NCBI GenBank assembly: GCA_024641445.1
Contig: JAHEDA010000035.1
Span: 1 to 14,754, forward strand
Length of the DNA: 14,754 nt
Direction: 5' to 3'
DNA from: Gammaproteobacteria bacterium
Lineage (GTDB): Bacteria > Pseudomonadota > Gammaproteobacteria > UBA6429 > Thiohalophilaceae
The notes under the pieces are model-generated. The model saw only the letters and a list, made by a program, of their open reading frames with translations, was not told where the DNA came from and did no database searches. Every line of letters starts with the position of its first letter. The first letter of the stretch is position 1. The position numbers and the translations under genes are program-made. Of this stretch, positions 1 through 6,300 are shown in pieces.

Positions 1-27
1 AGTCGGCACATGAGTATCCTCGCCCAT
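1..27 (-). CDS. Possible start of the next gene downstream of the DUF3579 gene (partial, very tentative)
   Basis: On the minus strand an ATG at 27-25 opens a frame that reads M-G-E-D-T-H-V-P-T and runs off the window edge. A GTG lies immediately before it. The same frame is open upstream all the way back to the stop codon of the DUF3579 gene, so the start cannot be fixed, and no strong Shine-Dalgarno is visible. In other proteobacteria DUF3579 genes can sit beside arginine-biosynthesis genes (recollection, not tested here). Nine codons are too few to assign a product, and this may not be a gene. Confidence 0.2.
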
Positions 28-73
28 CACTTCGTCAGAGAGATTGTTTGAGCCAGGGGGCACCCGGCCATTG

Positions 74-96
74 CCAGACAGGTGAATCCTGTCTGG
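74..96. terminator. Perfect 9-bp hairpin after the DUF3579 gene
   Basis: CCAGACAGG at 74-82 and CCTGTCTGG at 88-96 form a perfect 9-bp stem with a 5-nt loop. The hairpin lies about 20 bp beyond the stop codon of the minus-strand DUF3579 gene, where a terminator or an mRNA-stabilising hairpin is expected. Neither side has a run of T, so intrinsic termination is unproven. Confidence 0.4.
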
Positions 97-117
97 GCAG
101 CGAGTTAGATCAAATAC

Positions 118-438
118 TTATGCGACGCGTCGTAGCTCGAAGGTGGGCTCGGGGACGAAGGGCTTCCCAGGGTTCATCATTTTGAGCTGGTTGCTGGCCA
201 CAAAATCCATGATGTAGCGGTATGCGCCGGGGTTACTAGTGGCCAGGCTGCTGGCAACAAACAGGCAGTTCTGACCGTCGTACTTGGCGGGCATAACGCT
301 GGGGCTGTAGCGGAGGCGGCGACTGCTATCGAAACTGCCGAAGGCGGAGGCGATACGCTCGATCCAGTCGGAGGGACGGAACTTATTGCCTAACTCATTG
401 ATTCCAAATATGTAATGACCAATTTCCTGTATTGACAT
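118..438 (-). CDS. DUF3579 domain protein
   Basis: A 106-residue soluble protein of unknown function, matching the DUF3579 family of beta- and gammaproteobacteria. The family signature is visible: FRPSDWIERIAS at residues 20-31 and RRLRYSPSVMP at 40-50, followed by a hydrophobic C-terminal half. Its length, about 100 residues, is normal for the family, and no signal peptide or membrane segment is present. The ATG at 438 follows purine-rich stretches (AGAGGAAA and GAGAAG) that can serve as ribosome binding site. The gene has its own likely promoter about 120 bp upstream and ends just before a strong hairpin. It is transcribed away from the phosphate genes, so no link to them is implied. Family assignment is from remembered motif similarity; biochemical function is unknown. 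Confidence 0.8.
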   Translation of the reverse strand: MSIQEIGHYIFGINELGNKFRPSDWIERIASAFGSFDSSRRLRYSPSVMPAKYDGQNCLFVASSLATSNPGAYRYIMDFVASNQLKMMNPGKPFVPEPTFELRRVA

Positions 439-556
439 GGTACTTCTCTGTTTCCTCTTTTTGTTGATGTAAGGCGTGTCTGCCTAAGCTTAGTGATTAA
501 AAATGTCAGGGTTGAGACTGACCTGTTATACATAAGTTCAGTCTATCCATGCGAAA

Positions 557-565
557 ATTATACCA
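557..565 (-). promoter_or_regulatory. Extended -10 promoter for the DUF3579 gene
   Basis: Read on the minus strand, this is TGG followed by TATAAT, a perfect -10 hexamer with an extended -10 TG. The -35 region about 17 bp upstream (TTTATA) is weak, as is common for extended -10 promoters. Transcription would give a leader of roughly 110 nt before the ATG at 438. Confidence 0.5.
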
Positions 566-644
566 GGATTACTTTTCTATATAAATTGGGCTTTCTGCGG
601 CCTCTTTAGGTTAAATTTTGTACACTTTGAGTGCGTTGAAGCAG

Positions 645-659
645 TTTTGGGACCCAAAA
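645..659. repeat. Short inverted repeat, possible operator
   Basis: TTTTGGG at 645-651 and CCCAAAA at 653-659 are perfect reverse complements around a single central A. The 15-bp symmetric site lies about 230 bp upstream of the PstS-OmpA start codon. The regulator is unknown. Confidence 0.3.
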
Positions 660-697
660 TCGGGCGAAAACCGCGCACAAGTGACCCCAGTCTCGAT

Positions 698-718
698 TAT
701 TTTGAGTGTCACAAAATA
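698..718. repeat. Inverted repeat with 7-bp arms, possible operator
   Basis: TATTTTG at 698-704 and CAAAATA at 712-718 are perfect reverse complements separated by 7 bp. The spacing (14 bp centre to centre) would suit a dimeric regulator, but no regulator is identified. It lies between the two divergent genes. Confidence 0.3.
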
Positions 719-801
719 CCTCCCCAAGTCGTATTGGTTACAAACCGACACCCATCTTGTCGGCTTATCGGCATACGGCCAGCGCATTCTGCTTCCCCCC
801 A

Positions 802-834
802 ACGTCACACAAATGAAATATCGCTGTCACATAC
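802..834 (+). promoter_or_regulatory. Putative Pho box (PhoB site) before the PstS-OmpA gene
   Basis: Three 11-bp units can be read in phase: ACGTCACACAA at 802, ATGAAATATCG at 813 and CTGTCACATAC at 824. The third begins with a perfect CTGTCAC half-site, the first matches 5 of 7 positions, and the middle one is weak. A GATAAC at 843-848 (4 of 6 to TATAAT) lies 12 bp past the last half-site, close to the spacing known for PhoB-activated promoters that lack a good -35. This fits the phosphate-binding product of the next gene. Confidence 0.5.
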
Positions 835-885
835 TCCCGGCAGATAACCACATTATCTCAATAGAAATCTGGAGTAGGACAAGAA

Positions 886-2196
886 ATGAAATATCGATAC
901 GCGATTGCGGTGAGCCTTATTTTCTCAACTGCGGTGTGGGCGAGTGAGCCAGAGTTACTGTTTCGACTGCATGGTTCAAATACGGTTGGGGCCGCACTGG
1001 CGCCAGAGTTGATCAAGTCCTGGTTGGCGGGTCAGGGCTACGACGAGATCGAGGACAGGCCGGCTGGTGCGGGGGAGCGTGTTATCAGCGCGCGCCAATC
1101 GGATGGTAAATATTACAAGGTTGAGGTGCATGCGCACGGCTCCAGCACTGCGTTTGTCGATCTTGGGGCTGGCACGGCGGATATTGGCATGGCCTCGCGC
1201 CCGATCAAGTCCGATGAGGTCGATGCCCTGGGGCGGTTGGGTGATCTGGCTGATGCGCAGCACGAGTTCGTGATTGGGTTGGATGGGATCGCGGTGATCG
1301 TTAATCGGGATAACAATCTTCAATCTCTCTCGGTGAAGACCCTGCGGCAGATATTCTCAGGCCAGATTCGCAATTGGCAGGCCCTGGGTGGAAGACCGGG
1401 CCCGATCCACATCTATTCACGTGACGATAATTCCGGTACCTATGACACCTTCAGGCATCTTGTGTTGGACAAGGAACACAAGCTCGTTGGCGACGCCAAG
1501 CGTTACGAATCCAATGCCAAGCTGTCGGATGATGTGAGCCGTGACCGCCAGGGGATCGGCTTTGTCGGGCTGCCCTATATTCGCGATGCCAAGGCCCTTT
1601 TGATAGCCGATGGTGGTGATGCCATCTTGCCGACAGAATTCTCGGTTGCGACAGAAGACTATGCCCTCGCACGGCGTTTATTTTTATACAAACCCACTCA
1701 TGCCCCTGAGGCGGCGCGGCAGTTTGCCAATTTCGCCATCAGCAGCCTTGGGCAGCTGATAGTAAGTAAGGTGGGTTTCATCTCGCAGAACCTGCGGGAG
1801 GTTCAGTACCCCCTGTCATCACAGGCACCGGAGGAATATCGTGAATTGACGCGGGACGCCCATCGTCTATCGGTAAACTTTCGCTTTGTTGCGGGCAGTC
1901 TAGAACTCGACAGCAAGGGGATGCGTGACATCTATCGGGTCGTGAGCTATCTCAAGCATGAGTCGAATAACGGGCGGCGTGTAATGCTGTTTGGTTTTGC
2001 CGATTCTCAAGAGAGCCTCCCGATGTATAGCCTGGTACTGTCGGTTGCCCGTGCCGACAGAGTGGCCGATAGCCTCGGTAAGTTTGATCTGGGTAGCTAC
2101 CGCACGCGCGGGTATGGCAGTGATCTGGCGGTGGCCTTGAATGATACGGATACAGGTCGCTTCAAGAATCGGCGGGTTGAAGTCTGGGTGAAATAA
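886..2196 (+). CDS. PstS-like phosphate-binding protein fused to an OmpA peptidoglycan-binding domain
   Basis: A 436-residue exported protein. Residues 1-19 form a signal peptide ending V-W-A before S20. Residues about 22-300 are a PstS-type periplasmic binding domain: GSNTVG at 30-35, the DIGMASRPIK stretch, and SRDDNSGTYDTF, whose Ser-Gly-Thr is typical of phosphate binding. Residues about 325-436 are an OmpA C-terminal domain with LSVARADRVADSL and a terminal NRRVEVWV; the Asp of GFADS and an Arg of NRR are the expected diaminopimelate contacts. It should therefore bind phosphate while held to the cell wall. No pstC, pstA or pstB lies in the window, so it may act in sensing or capture rather than as a soluble transporter subunit. 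The start follows TAGGA at a good distance, and a Pho-box-like site lies just upstream. The sixA gene follows after 48 bp and may be co-transcribed. Fusions of this layout are known in databases; the role is inferred. Confidence 0.88.
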   Translation: MKYRYAIAVSLIFSTAVWASEPELLFRLHGSNTVGAALAPELIKSWLAGQGYDEIEDRPAGAGERVISARQSDGKYYKVEVHAHGSSTAFVDLGAGTADIGMASRPIKSDEVDALGRLGDLADAQHEFVIGLDGIAVIVNRDNNLQSLSVKTLRQIFSGQIRNWQALGGRPGPIHIYSRDDNSGTYDTFRHLVLDKEHKLVGDAKRYESNAKLSDDVSRDRQGIGFVGLPYIRDAKALLIADGGDAILPTEFSVATEDYALARRLFLYKPTHAPEAARQFANFAISSLGQLIVSKVGFISQNLREVQYPLSSQAPEEYRELTRDAHRLSVNFRFVAGSLELDSKGMRDIYRVVSYLKHESNNGRRVMLFGFADSQESLPMYSLVLSVARADRVADSLGKFDLGSYRTRGYGSDLAVALNDTDTGRFKNRRVEVWVK

Positions 2197-2244
2197 TCCT
2201 GTGCTATAAGCAGGTCTATTGATGTGGAGACAAAAGAGAAGAAC

Positions 2245-2766
2245 ATGCCACCGGATGAAAAGATCCTATATATAGTGCGACATGCCAAGTCGGTACGAAT
2301 CGGGGGAGCCCGCACCGATTTTTTGCGTACCCTGACGACGCGCGGGGAATATGAGGCCTCACTGCTTGGGCAATGGATGCAGCGACAGAACCTGATACCC
2401 GATGCCGTGATTTGCTCTCACGCGGAACGGGCCTCACAAACGGCGGTATTGGTGTCTCGTCAACTGGAATTCGATCTCGCCCGCATAACCTATACCCGTG
2501 AACTTTATCTGGCAGACCTCGGCACACTCTGTGAAATTATTGCCACCACCCCTGAACAAGCAGGGTCACTGATGTTGATTGGTCACAACCCTGGCCTGGA
2601 GGACCTGCTCGACTTTGTCCACAACGATGAACATCAATTTTCCAATGGCAAGGTAATGCCAACTGCCTCGCTTTATGCCGTGGCACTGCCATCTTGGGAT
2701 ATCAACGAGCCGCACCAAGGACGCCTGCTGACGAGCTGTCGAGCGCGGGAGTTATCGCAGTCTTGA
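2245..2766 (+). CDS. sixA: SixA-type phosphohistidine phosphatase (histidine phosphatase superfamily)
   Basis: A 173-residue cytoplasmic protein of the RHG/histidine phosphatase superfamily. The N-terminal LYIVRHAKS carries the catalytic Arg12-His13, the middle has the SHAERASQTA motif, and GHNPGLEDLL holds the second catalytic histidine, H114. This is the compact SixA arrangement without an extra cap domain. SixA proteins remove phosphate from phosphohistidine on signalling proteins (in E. coli, the ArcB Hpt domain and NPr); the partner here is unknown. I chose the ATG at 2245 because AGAGAAG lies at good spacing before it. A GTG at 2224 would add seven residues that do not resemble the family. 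It lies between the PstS-OmpA gene and a small regulator gene, and its stop codon overlaps the -35 element of the next promoter. Confidence 0.85.
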   Translation: MPPDEKILYIVRHAKSVRIGGARTDFLRTLTTRGEYEASLLGQWMQRQNLIPDAVICSHAERASQTAVLVSRQLEFDLARITYTRELYLADLGTLCEIIATTPEQAGSLMLIGHNPGLEDLLDFVHNDEHQFSNGKVMPTASLYAVALPSWDINEPHQGRLLTSCRARELSQS

Positions 2767-2790
2767 AAAACGATATAAACAGTATATACT
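2763..2790 (+). promoter_or_regulatory. Sigma70-like promoter for the RHH gene
   Basis: TTGAAA at 2763-2768, overlapping the sixA stop codon, and TATACT at 2785-2790 are separated by 16 bp. The -10 element and most of the spacer lie inside the 36-bp palindrome, so a protein bound there would block RNA polymerase. Predicted transcription starts roughly 25 bp before the RHH start codon. Confidence 0.5.
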
Positions 2791-2803
2791 GTTTATATCG
2801 TTT
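2768..2803. repeat. Perfect 36-bp palindrome, probable operator
   Basis: The left arm AAACGATATAAACAGTAT is followed with no spacer by its exact reverse complement; flanking bases (A on both sides) break the symmetry. It is AT-rich, lies 17 bp before the RHH start codon and covers the -10 box. RHH repressors typically bind symmetric sites over their own promoters, so autoregulation is the simplest explanation. A terminator for sixA is less likely, because there is no loop and only a three-base T stretch at the end. Confidence 0.7.
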
Positions 2804-2820
2804 AGCGTGTTGAGGTTGTC

Positions 2821-3108
2821 ATGGCAAAGGAAAAGGCGGCTCCTGGTAAGCCGAAGAAGGGCAAGCTGGCCGACAAGGATGTGATACGTACCCGTGTGGT
2901 GCGTGATAGTTACACCATGCCTGAGATTGACTACCAGCGCCTCAAGGACTTGAAAAAAGTTCTACTTGAACAGGGCGTGCATGTAAAAAAGAGTGAATTG
3001 TTGCGTGCAGGGCTGTTGGCGCTGGAGGGTATGAAGAGTGCGGAGCGGTTGGTTTTATTGCAGAAGATCGAACGGATCAAGACGGGACGTCCAAGTAAGG
3101 GTGAATAA
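2821..3108 (+). CDS. Ribbon-helix-helix DNA-binding protein
   Basis: A 95-residue basic protein. After a Lys-rich disordered tail (residues 1-20) comes a ribbon-helix-helix pattern: strand RDSYTMPE at 28-35, helix A from I36 to Q51, a G-V turn at 52-53, and helix B KKSELLRAGLLAL at 56-68, with a basic C-terminal helix after it. RHH proteins act as dimers that insert paired strands in the DNA major groove, usually as repressors. The ATG at 2821 follows TGAGG. The promoter and palindrome directly upstream argue for autoregulation, and the Lys/Ala-rich gene 42 bp downstream is probably in the same operon. It could be the antitoxin-like half of a pair, but the downstream product does not look like a toxin. 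The exact family was not recognised. Confidence 0.65.
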   Translation: MAKEKAAPGKPKKGKLADKDVIRTRVVRDSYTMPEIDYQRLKDLKKVLLEQGVHVKKSELLRAGLLALEGMKSAERLVLLQKIERIKTGRPSKGE

Positions 3109-3150
3109 ATCGGTGGCAGCGAGCGTACACAATCTGAAGGGGTGACGACA

Positions 3151-3762
3151 ATGGCGAACAAGATGAAGCGTGAAATGGTTAAAACCGAGACTCAATTAAA
3201 GAAGGGTGCCAAGCAAGTTGATAAGGTTAAGGTGCATGCAGAGAGCCTGGCGCAGAAACAGGCCATCAAGTTGGCGAAGGCGGAAAAGAATTTACGGAAG
3301 CTTGAAGCGGCGAAGGCCATGCGCCATGCCAGTGTGTTGGCGAAAAAGGCGGTGACGGCAGAGAAGAAGGCAAAGAAGTCTCACGTCCTGGCCGAGAAGA
3401 CTGCGGTAAAGGCCCAGCAACGCAAGAATGCTGCCCAATCAGCAGCCGAATTGGCCACCAAGCTGCGGGCGGATGCCGAGCAGGCGCAACAGCTAGCCAG
3501 GCAAAAGCGTGATGGGGTTAAGACGGAGTCAGAAAGGAATCGTGACCTTAAAAAGGCGACCCAGCGCGCACGCCAAAAATTAGCGGTGCGCGAAAAGACC
3601 CTGGAGAAGGCCAAGGCCAGGATGGAGAAGGCACAGCAACGCATGTCTAAATTGGGTGTACTCGTGCAGGACCTCGCGGGCTCGGGCAAGAAAGCGAAGC
3701 AGAAAACACGCCCGGTTAATATGGCCGATCAGAAGGATGCCCTGCAGGGCCAGCCCGCCTGA
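3151..3762 (+). CDS. Highly basic Lys/Ala-rich coiled-coil protein
   Basis: A 203-residue protein of strongly biased composition: by hand count 39 Lys, 15 Arg and 38 Ala against 21 Asp plus Glu, a net charge near +33. Nearly all of residues 5-170 has the look of continuous helix/coiled coil, with repeated A-E-K, K-K-A and A-K-A units; the C-terminal 30 residues are Gly/Pro/Gln-containing and likely flexible. There is no signal peptide, membrane segment, cysteine or known catalytic motif. It resembles histone-H1-like and phasin-tail proteins (AlgP, PhaF) in composition only. The ATG at 3151 follows GAAGGGG at good spacing; a GTG at 3142 is less likely. Its place between an RHH regulator and ppk1 suggests binding to polyphosphate, DNA or both. 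That is inference from charge and context. Confidence 0.6.
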   Translation: MANKMKREMVKTETQLKKGAKQVDKVKVHAESLAQKQAIKLAKAEKNLRKLEAAKAMRHASVLAKKAVTAEKKAKKSHVLAEKTAVKAQQRKNAAQSAAELATKLRADAEQAQQLARQKRDGVKTESERNRDLKKATQRARQKLAVREKTLEKAKARMEKAQQRMSKLGVLVQDLAGSGKKAKQKTRPVNMADQKDALQGQPA

Positions 3763-3783
3763 ATGTAGATGTAAAGCAATACA

Positions 3784-3805
3784 CCGCAGTCTTTCTGGAT
3801 TGCGG
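3784..3805 (+). terminator. Hairpin after the Lys/Ala-rich gene
   Basis: CCGCAGTC at 3784-3791 pairs with GATTGCGG at 3798-3805 (8 bp including one G-T pair, 6-nt loop), 22 bp after the stop codon. No T-run follows, so it is a weak intrinsic terminator candidate. It directly abuts the ppk1 Pho box. Confidence 0.3.
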
Positions 3806-3806
3806 A

Positions 3807-3839
3807 GTGTCATATAACTGTAAAATTGCTGTCATAATT
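3807..3839 (+). promoter_or_regulatory. Pho box array (PhoB site) before ppk1
   Basis: Three contiguous 11-bp direct repeats are seen: GTGTCATATAA at 3807, CTGTAAAATTG at 3818 and CTGTCATAATT at 3829. Each is a CTGTCAT-like heptamer followed by four AT-rich bases, the textbook PhoB layout. The -10 is not certain: TAGGCT at 3858-3863 with an upstream TG, or CATAAT at 3833-3838, are candidates. The ppk1 ATG is 58 bp downstream. Confidence 0.75.
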
Positions 3840-3897
3840 TCGAACGGATCGACATGCTAGGCTGTATGGACTAAAAAACCAGAAATATTGCTGACAT

Positions 3898-6102
3898 ATG
3901 TCGTCTGATTTATCGTGTGTTGTAGTGGGCGAGGCCGCGACCTCTCGTGAGTTTGATGAGCGTGGCAAGGCTGAGGTTCTTGATATTGTTAGTGTGGCTG
4001 ACGCCACAATTGACCTGAAAAGCCCTGATCTATATTTCAATCGTGAGTTGAGCTTGCTTGAATTCAATCGTCGCGTCTTGGAACAGGCACGCGATGGGCG
4101 CACCCCTTTGCTGGAGCGTCTGCGCTTCCTCTGTATCTCATCCACCAATCTTGACGAGTTCTTTGAGATACGTGTCGCCGGCTTAATGCAAAGGCACGAG
4201 AGTGGTTCCATCCAGACAGGTCCGGACAATATCAGCTCGCAAGAGTTGCTGAGGGAGATCAGTCGGCGTGCACATGAACTGGTGGATCTGCAATATCGTG
4301 TGCTTAACGAAGAACTGATTCCGGCACTGGAACAGGAAAATATACGCTTTATCAGGCGAAGTGAGTGGTTGGAGAGCCAGGAAAGGTGGCTACATCAATA
4401 TTTTGATGAAGAGCTAATATCTGTTTTGAGCCCCATCAGCCTGGATTTGGCGCATCCCTTCCCCCGCATTCAGAACAAGAGTCTTAACTTTATTGTTACA
4501 CTCAAGGGGCGTGATGCCTTTGGGCGCAAAGGCGGTTATGCCATTGTACAGGCACCGCGGGCATTACCACGCCTGATCCAGTTACCACCTGATGAGGCCG
4601 GAAATGGCCCTTACGATTTCGTCTTTCTGTCTTCAATCATTCATGCCTATGTAGAAGAGCTGTTCCCCACCATGAAGGTGACTGGGTGCTATCAGTTTCG
4701 CGTAACACGCAATAGTGACCTCTATGTAGACGAAGAAGAGATCGACGACCTCATGCGGGCGGTTGAGGGAGAGCTGGCCTCACGCCGTTATGGCGACACC
4801 GTGCGTTTGGAGGCCGCACATGACTGCCCAGGTGAGCTGGCCGACTATTTGCTGCAGCGCTTCCAGTTGTTGTCGGAAGACCTGTATCAGGTCAATGGGC
4901 CTGTGAATCTCAATCGACTCATCGCAGTATGCGAACTGGTCGACCGTAGCGACCTGAAACACCCTTCGTTTATACCCGGATACCCGCCGTCAATACCATT
5001 GTATGGGGATATATTCAGTGCCATCCGTGCGGGTGATATTCTGCTGCATCACCCGTTTGAGTCTTTTCTACCCGTAATTGATTTTCTCAAACAGGCGGCG
5101 GCTGATCCCAATGTGATTGCAATCAAGCAGACGCTTTATCGAACCGGTCCGGAGTCGGCAGTGGTTGAGGCCTTGATGGAGGCGGCCAAGGCAGGGAAAG
5201 AAGTTACCGTGGTGGTGGAGCTGCGTGCACGCTTTGATGAAGAGGCCAATATCGCCTTGGCTACACGTCTGCAGGAGGCTGGTGCGCACATTGCCTATGG
5301 GGTCGTGGGCTTCAAGACGCACGCCAAAATGCTTATGGTGGTGCGCCGCGAGGGCAAGCGACTACGTCGTTATGTGCACCTTGGTACGGGTAACTATCAC
5401 CCGCGCACTACTCGTATATATACCGATTATGGTCTCTTCACCTGTGACAAGACCATGGGTGAGGACGTGCATCATCTATTTTTACAACTGACCAGCATCG
5501 GTAGCTTCAATCACATTAGCAAGGTCTTGAGCTCGCCCTTCCGACTGCATAATGCGATGCGTGAGAATATCGAACGTGAGATTTTGCATGCCAAGGGTGG
5601 CAATGGCGGTCAGATCATCATCAAGGTCAACTCGATCACCGAGCCGAATATAATTCGTAGCCTCTATGCCGCCTCTATGGCTGGGGTCGAGATCGACCTG
5701 GTGGTGCGTGGGGTCTGTTGTCTGAAGCCTGGTATCCCTGGTGTGTCGGAGAATATCCGGGTGCGCTCCATCGTTGGACGATTCCTGGAACACACCCGGG
5801 TCCTCTATTTTGCAAATGCGGGACAGCCTGAAGTCTGGTGCTCCAGCGCTGACTGGATGGAGCGTAATTTCTACAGGCGCGTTGAGGCGGCTTTCCCCAT
5901 CGAGAATAAGATTCTGCGACAGCGGGTCATTCGAGAGCTGGAATTCTATCTCGAAGACAATCTACAGGCCTGGATACTCTCCAGTGATGGGGGCTATACC
6001 CGGGCGGGAGAGGTTCTGTTGCAACGAGGTGCCAGCACCGAGCAATTGCGCCCGTTTGCGGCACAGCATGCACTGCTTGGTACACTGGCAGATGAGGCCT
6101 GA
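3898..6102 (+). CDS. ppk1: Polyphosphate kinase 1
   Basis: A 734-residue PPK1 that makes polyphosphate reversibly from ATP. The domain order is complete: an N-terminal helical domain beginning LYFNRELSLLEFNRRVL (45-61), a head domain, and two phospholipase-D-like catalytic domains. The autophosphorylated histidine is H475 in FKTHAK, followed by HLGTGNYHPRTTRIYTDYGLF; the second catalytic histidine is H632 in LEHTRV, followed by CSSADWMERN. Compared with E. coli PPK (688 residues) it has about 40 extra N-terminal residues, which have no clear motif. The ATG at 3898 has no strong Shine-Dalgarno, so the true start might be further in. The usual Trp of the N-terminal ELSWLEF motif is Leu here. 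A clear Pho box upstream implies induction under phosphate starvation. The gene converges with ppx. Confidence 0.97.
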   Translation: MSSDLSCVVVGEAATSREFDERGKAEVLDIVSVADATIDLKSPDLYFNRELSLLEFNRRVLEQARDGRTPLLERLRFLCISSTNLDEFFEIRVAGLMQRHESGSIQTGPDNISSQELLREISRRAHELVDLQYRVLNEELIPALEQENIRFIRRSEWLESQERWLHQYFDEELISVLSPISLDLAHPFPRIQNKSLNFIVTLKGRDAFGRKGGYAIVQAPRALPRLIQLPPDEAGNGPYDFVFLSSIIHAYVEELFPTMKVTGCYQFRVTRNSDLYVDEEEIDDLMRAVEGELASRRYGDTVRLEAAHDCPGELADYLLQRFQLLSEDLYQVNGPVNLNRLIAVCELVDRSDLKHPSFIPGYPPSIPLYGDIFSAIRAGDILLHHPFESFLPVIDFLKQAAADPNVIAIKQTLYRTGPESAVVEALMEAAKAGKEVTVVVELRARFDEEANIALATRLQEAGAHIAYGVVGFKTHAKMLMVVRREGKRLRRYVHLGTGNYHPRTTRIYTDYGLFTCDKTMGEDVHHLFLQLTSIGSFNHISKVLSSPFRLHNAMRENIEREILHAKGGNGGQIIIKVNSITEPNIIRSLYAASMAGVEIDLVVRGVCCLKPGIPGVSENIRVRSIVGRFLEHTRVLYFANAGQPEVWCSSADWMERNFYRRVEAAFPIENKILRQRVIRELEFYLEDNLQAWILSSDGGYTRAGEVLLQRGASTEQLRPFAAQHALLGTLADEA

Positions 6103-6300
6103 GCGGTAACAGATATTATTATCTTTTATTTTCTCTAAAGATCATCCGGTAGTTTGAGTAAGTCTAGGCACGCACAGATCACTGCTCTGTCATCAAAGTA
6201 TTAACACCTCTCAAGAATTCCTGCTTAAAACATCTGTTACAGGCTAGAAGATGTTCCTGTGTATATTTAAACCTAACAGATAACAGGGAAAGGAATACTC

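Larger units (their letters stand above)
439..885. other. Divergent intergenic region of about 450 bp
   Basis: This region separates the minus-strand DUF3579 gene from the plus-strand PstS-OmpA gene. It contains the minus-strand extended -10 promoter at 557-565, two inverted repeats at 645-659 and 698-718, a Pho-box-like repeat array at 802-834, and a ribosome binding site at 875-879. Short open frames are present on both strands (for example from 618), but they overlap the next gene out of frame and show no domain, so I do not call a gene here. No RNA gene was recognised. Confidence 0.6.

Noticed and set aside
1..51. Plus-strand frame ending at TGA 49-51 as the tail of an upstream gene
   Set aside because: Only 16 codons are visible and they show no recognisable C-terminus; the minus-strand alternative is equally weak.
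618..947. 109-codon plus-strand open frame upstream of the PstS-OmpA gene
   Set aside because: It overlaps the PstS-OmpA start out of frame, crosses the Pho-box region and shows no domain or ribosome binding site.
2768..2803. Palindrome as a LexA box
   Set aside because: LexA sites are CTGT-N8-ACAG. Here the order is reversed (ACAG-N4-CTGT), so the half-sites face the wrong way.
3381..3689. Minus-strand open frame opposite the Lys/Ala-rich gene
   Set aside because: It is a composition shadow of the Lys/Ala codons (Cys/Phe/Ser-rich product) with no start signal.
2821..3762. RHH plus downstream gene as a toxin-antitoxin pair
   Set aside because: The downstream product is a long Lys/Ala-rich coiled coil with no RelE, MazF, PIN or other toxin motif, and the gene sizes do not fit.
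6187..6193. CTGTCAT in the ppk1-ppx gap as a fourth Pho box
   Set aside because: Neighbours at 11-bp spacing match only 3-4 of 7 positions, and no credible -10 or gene follows at the right distance.
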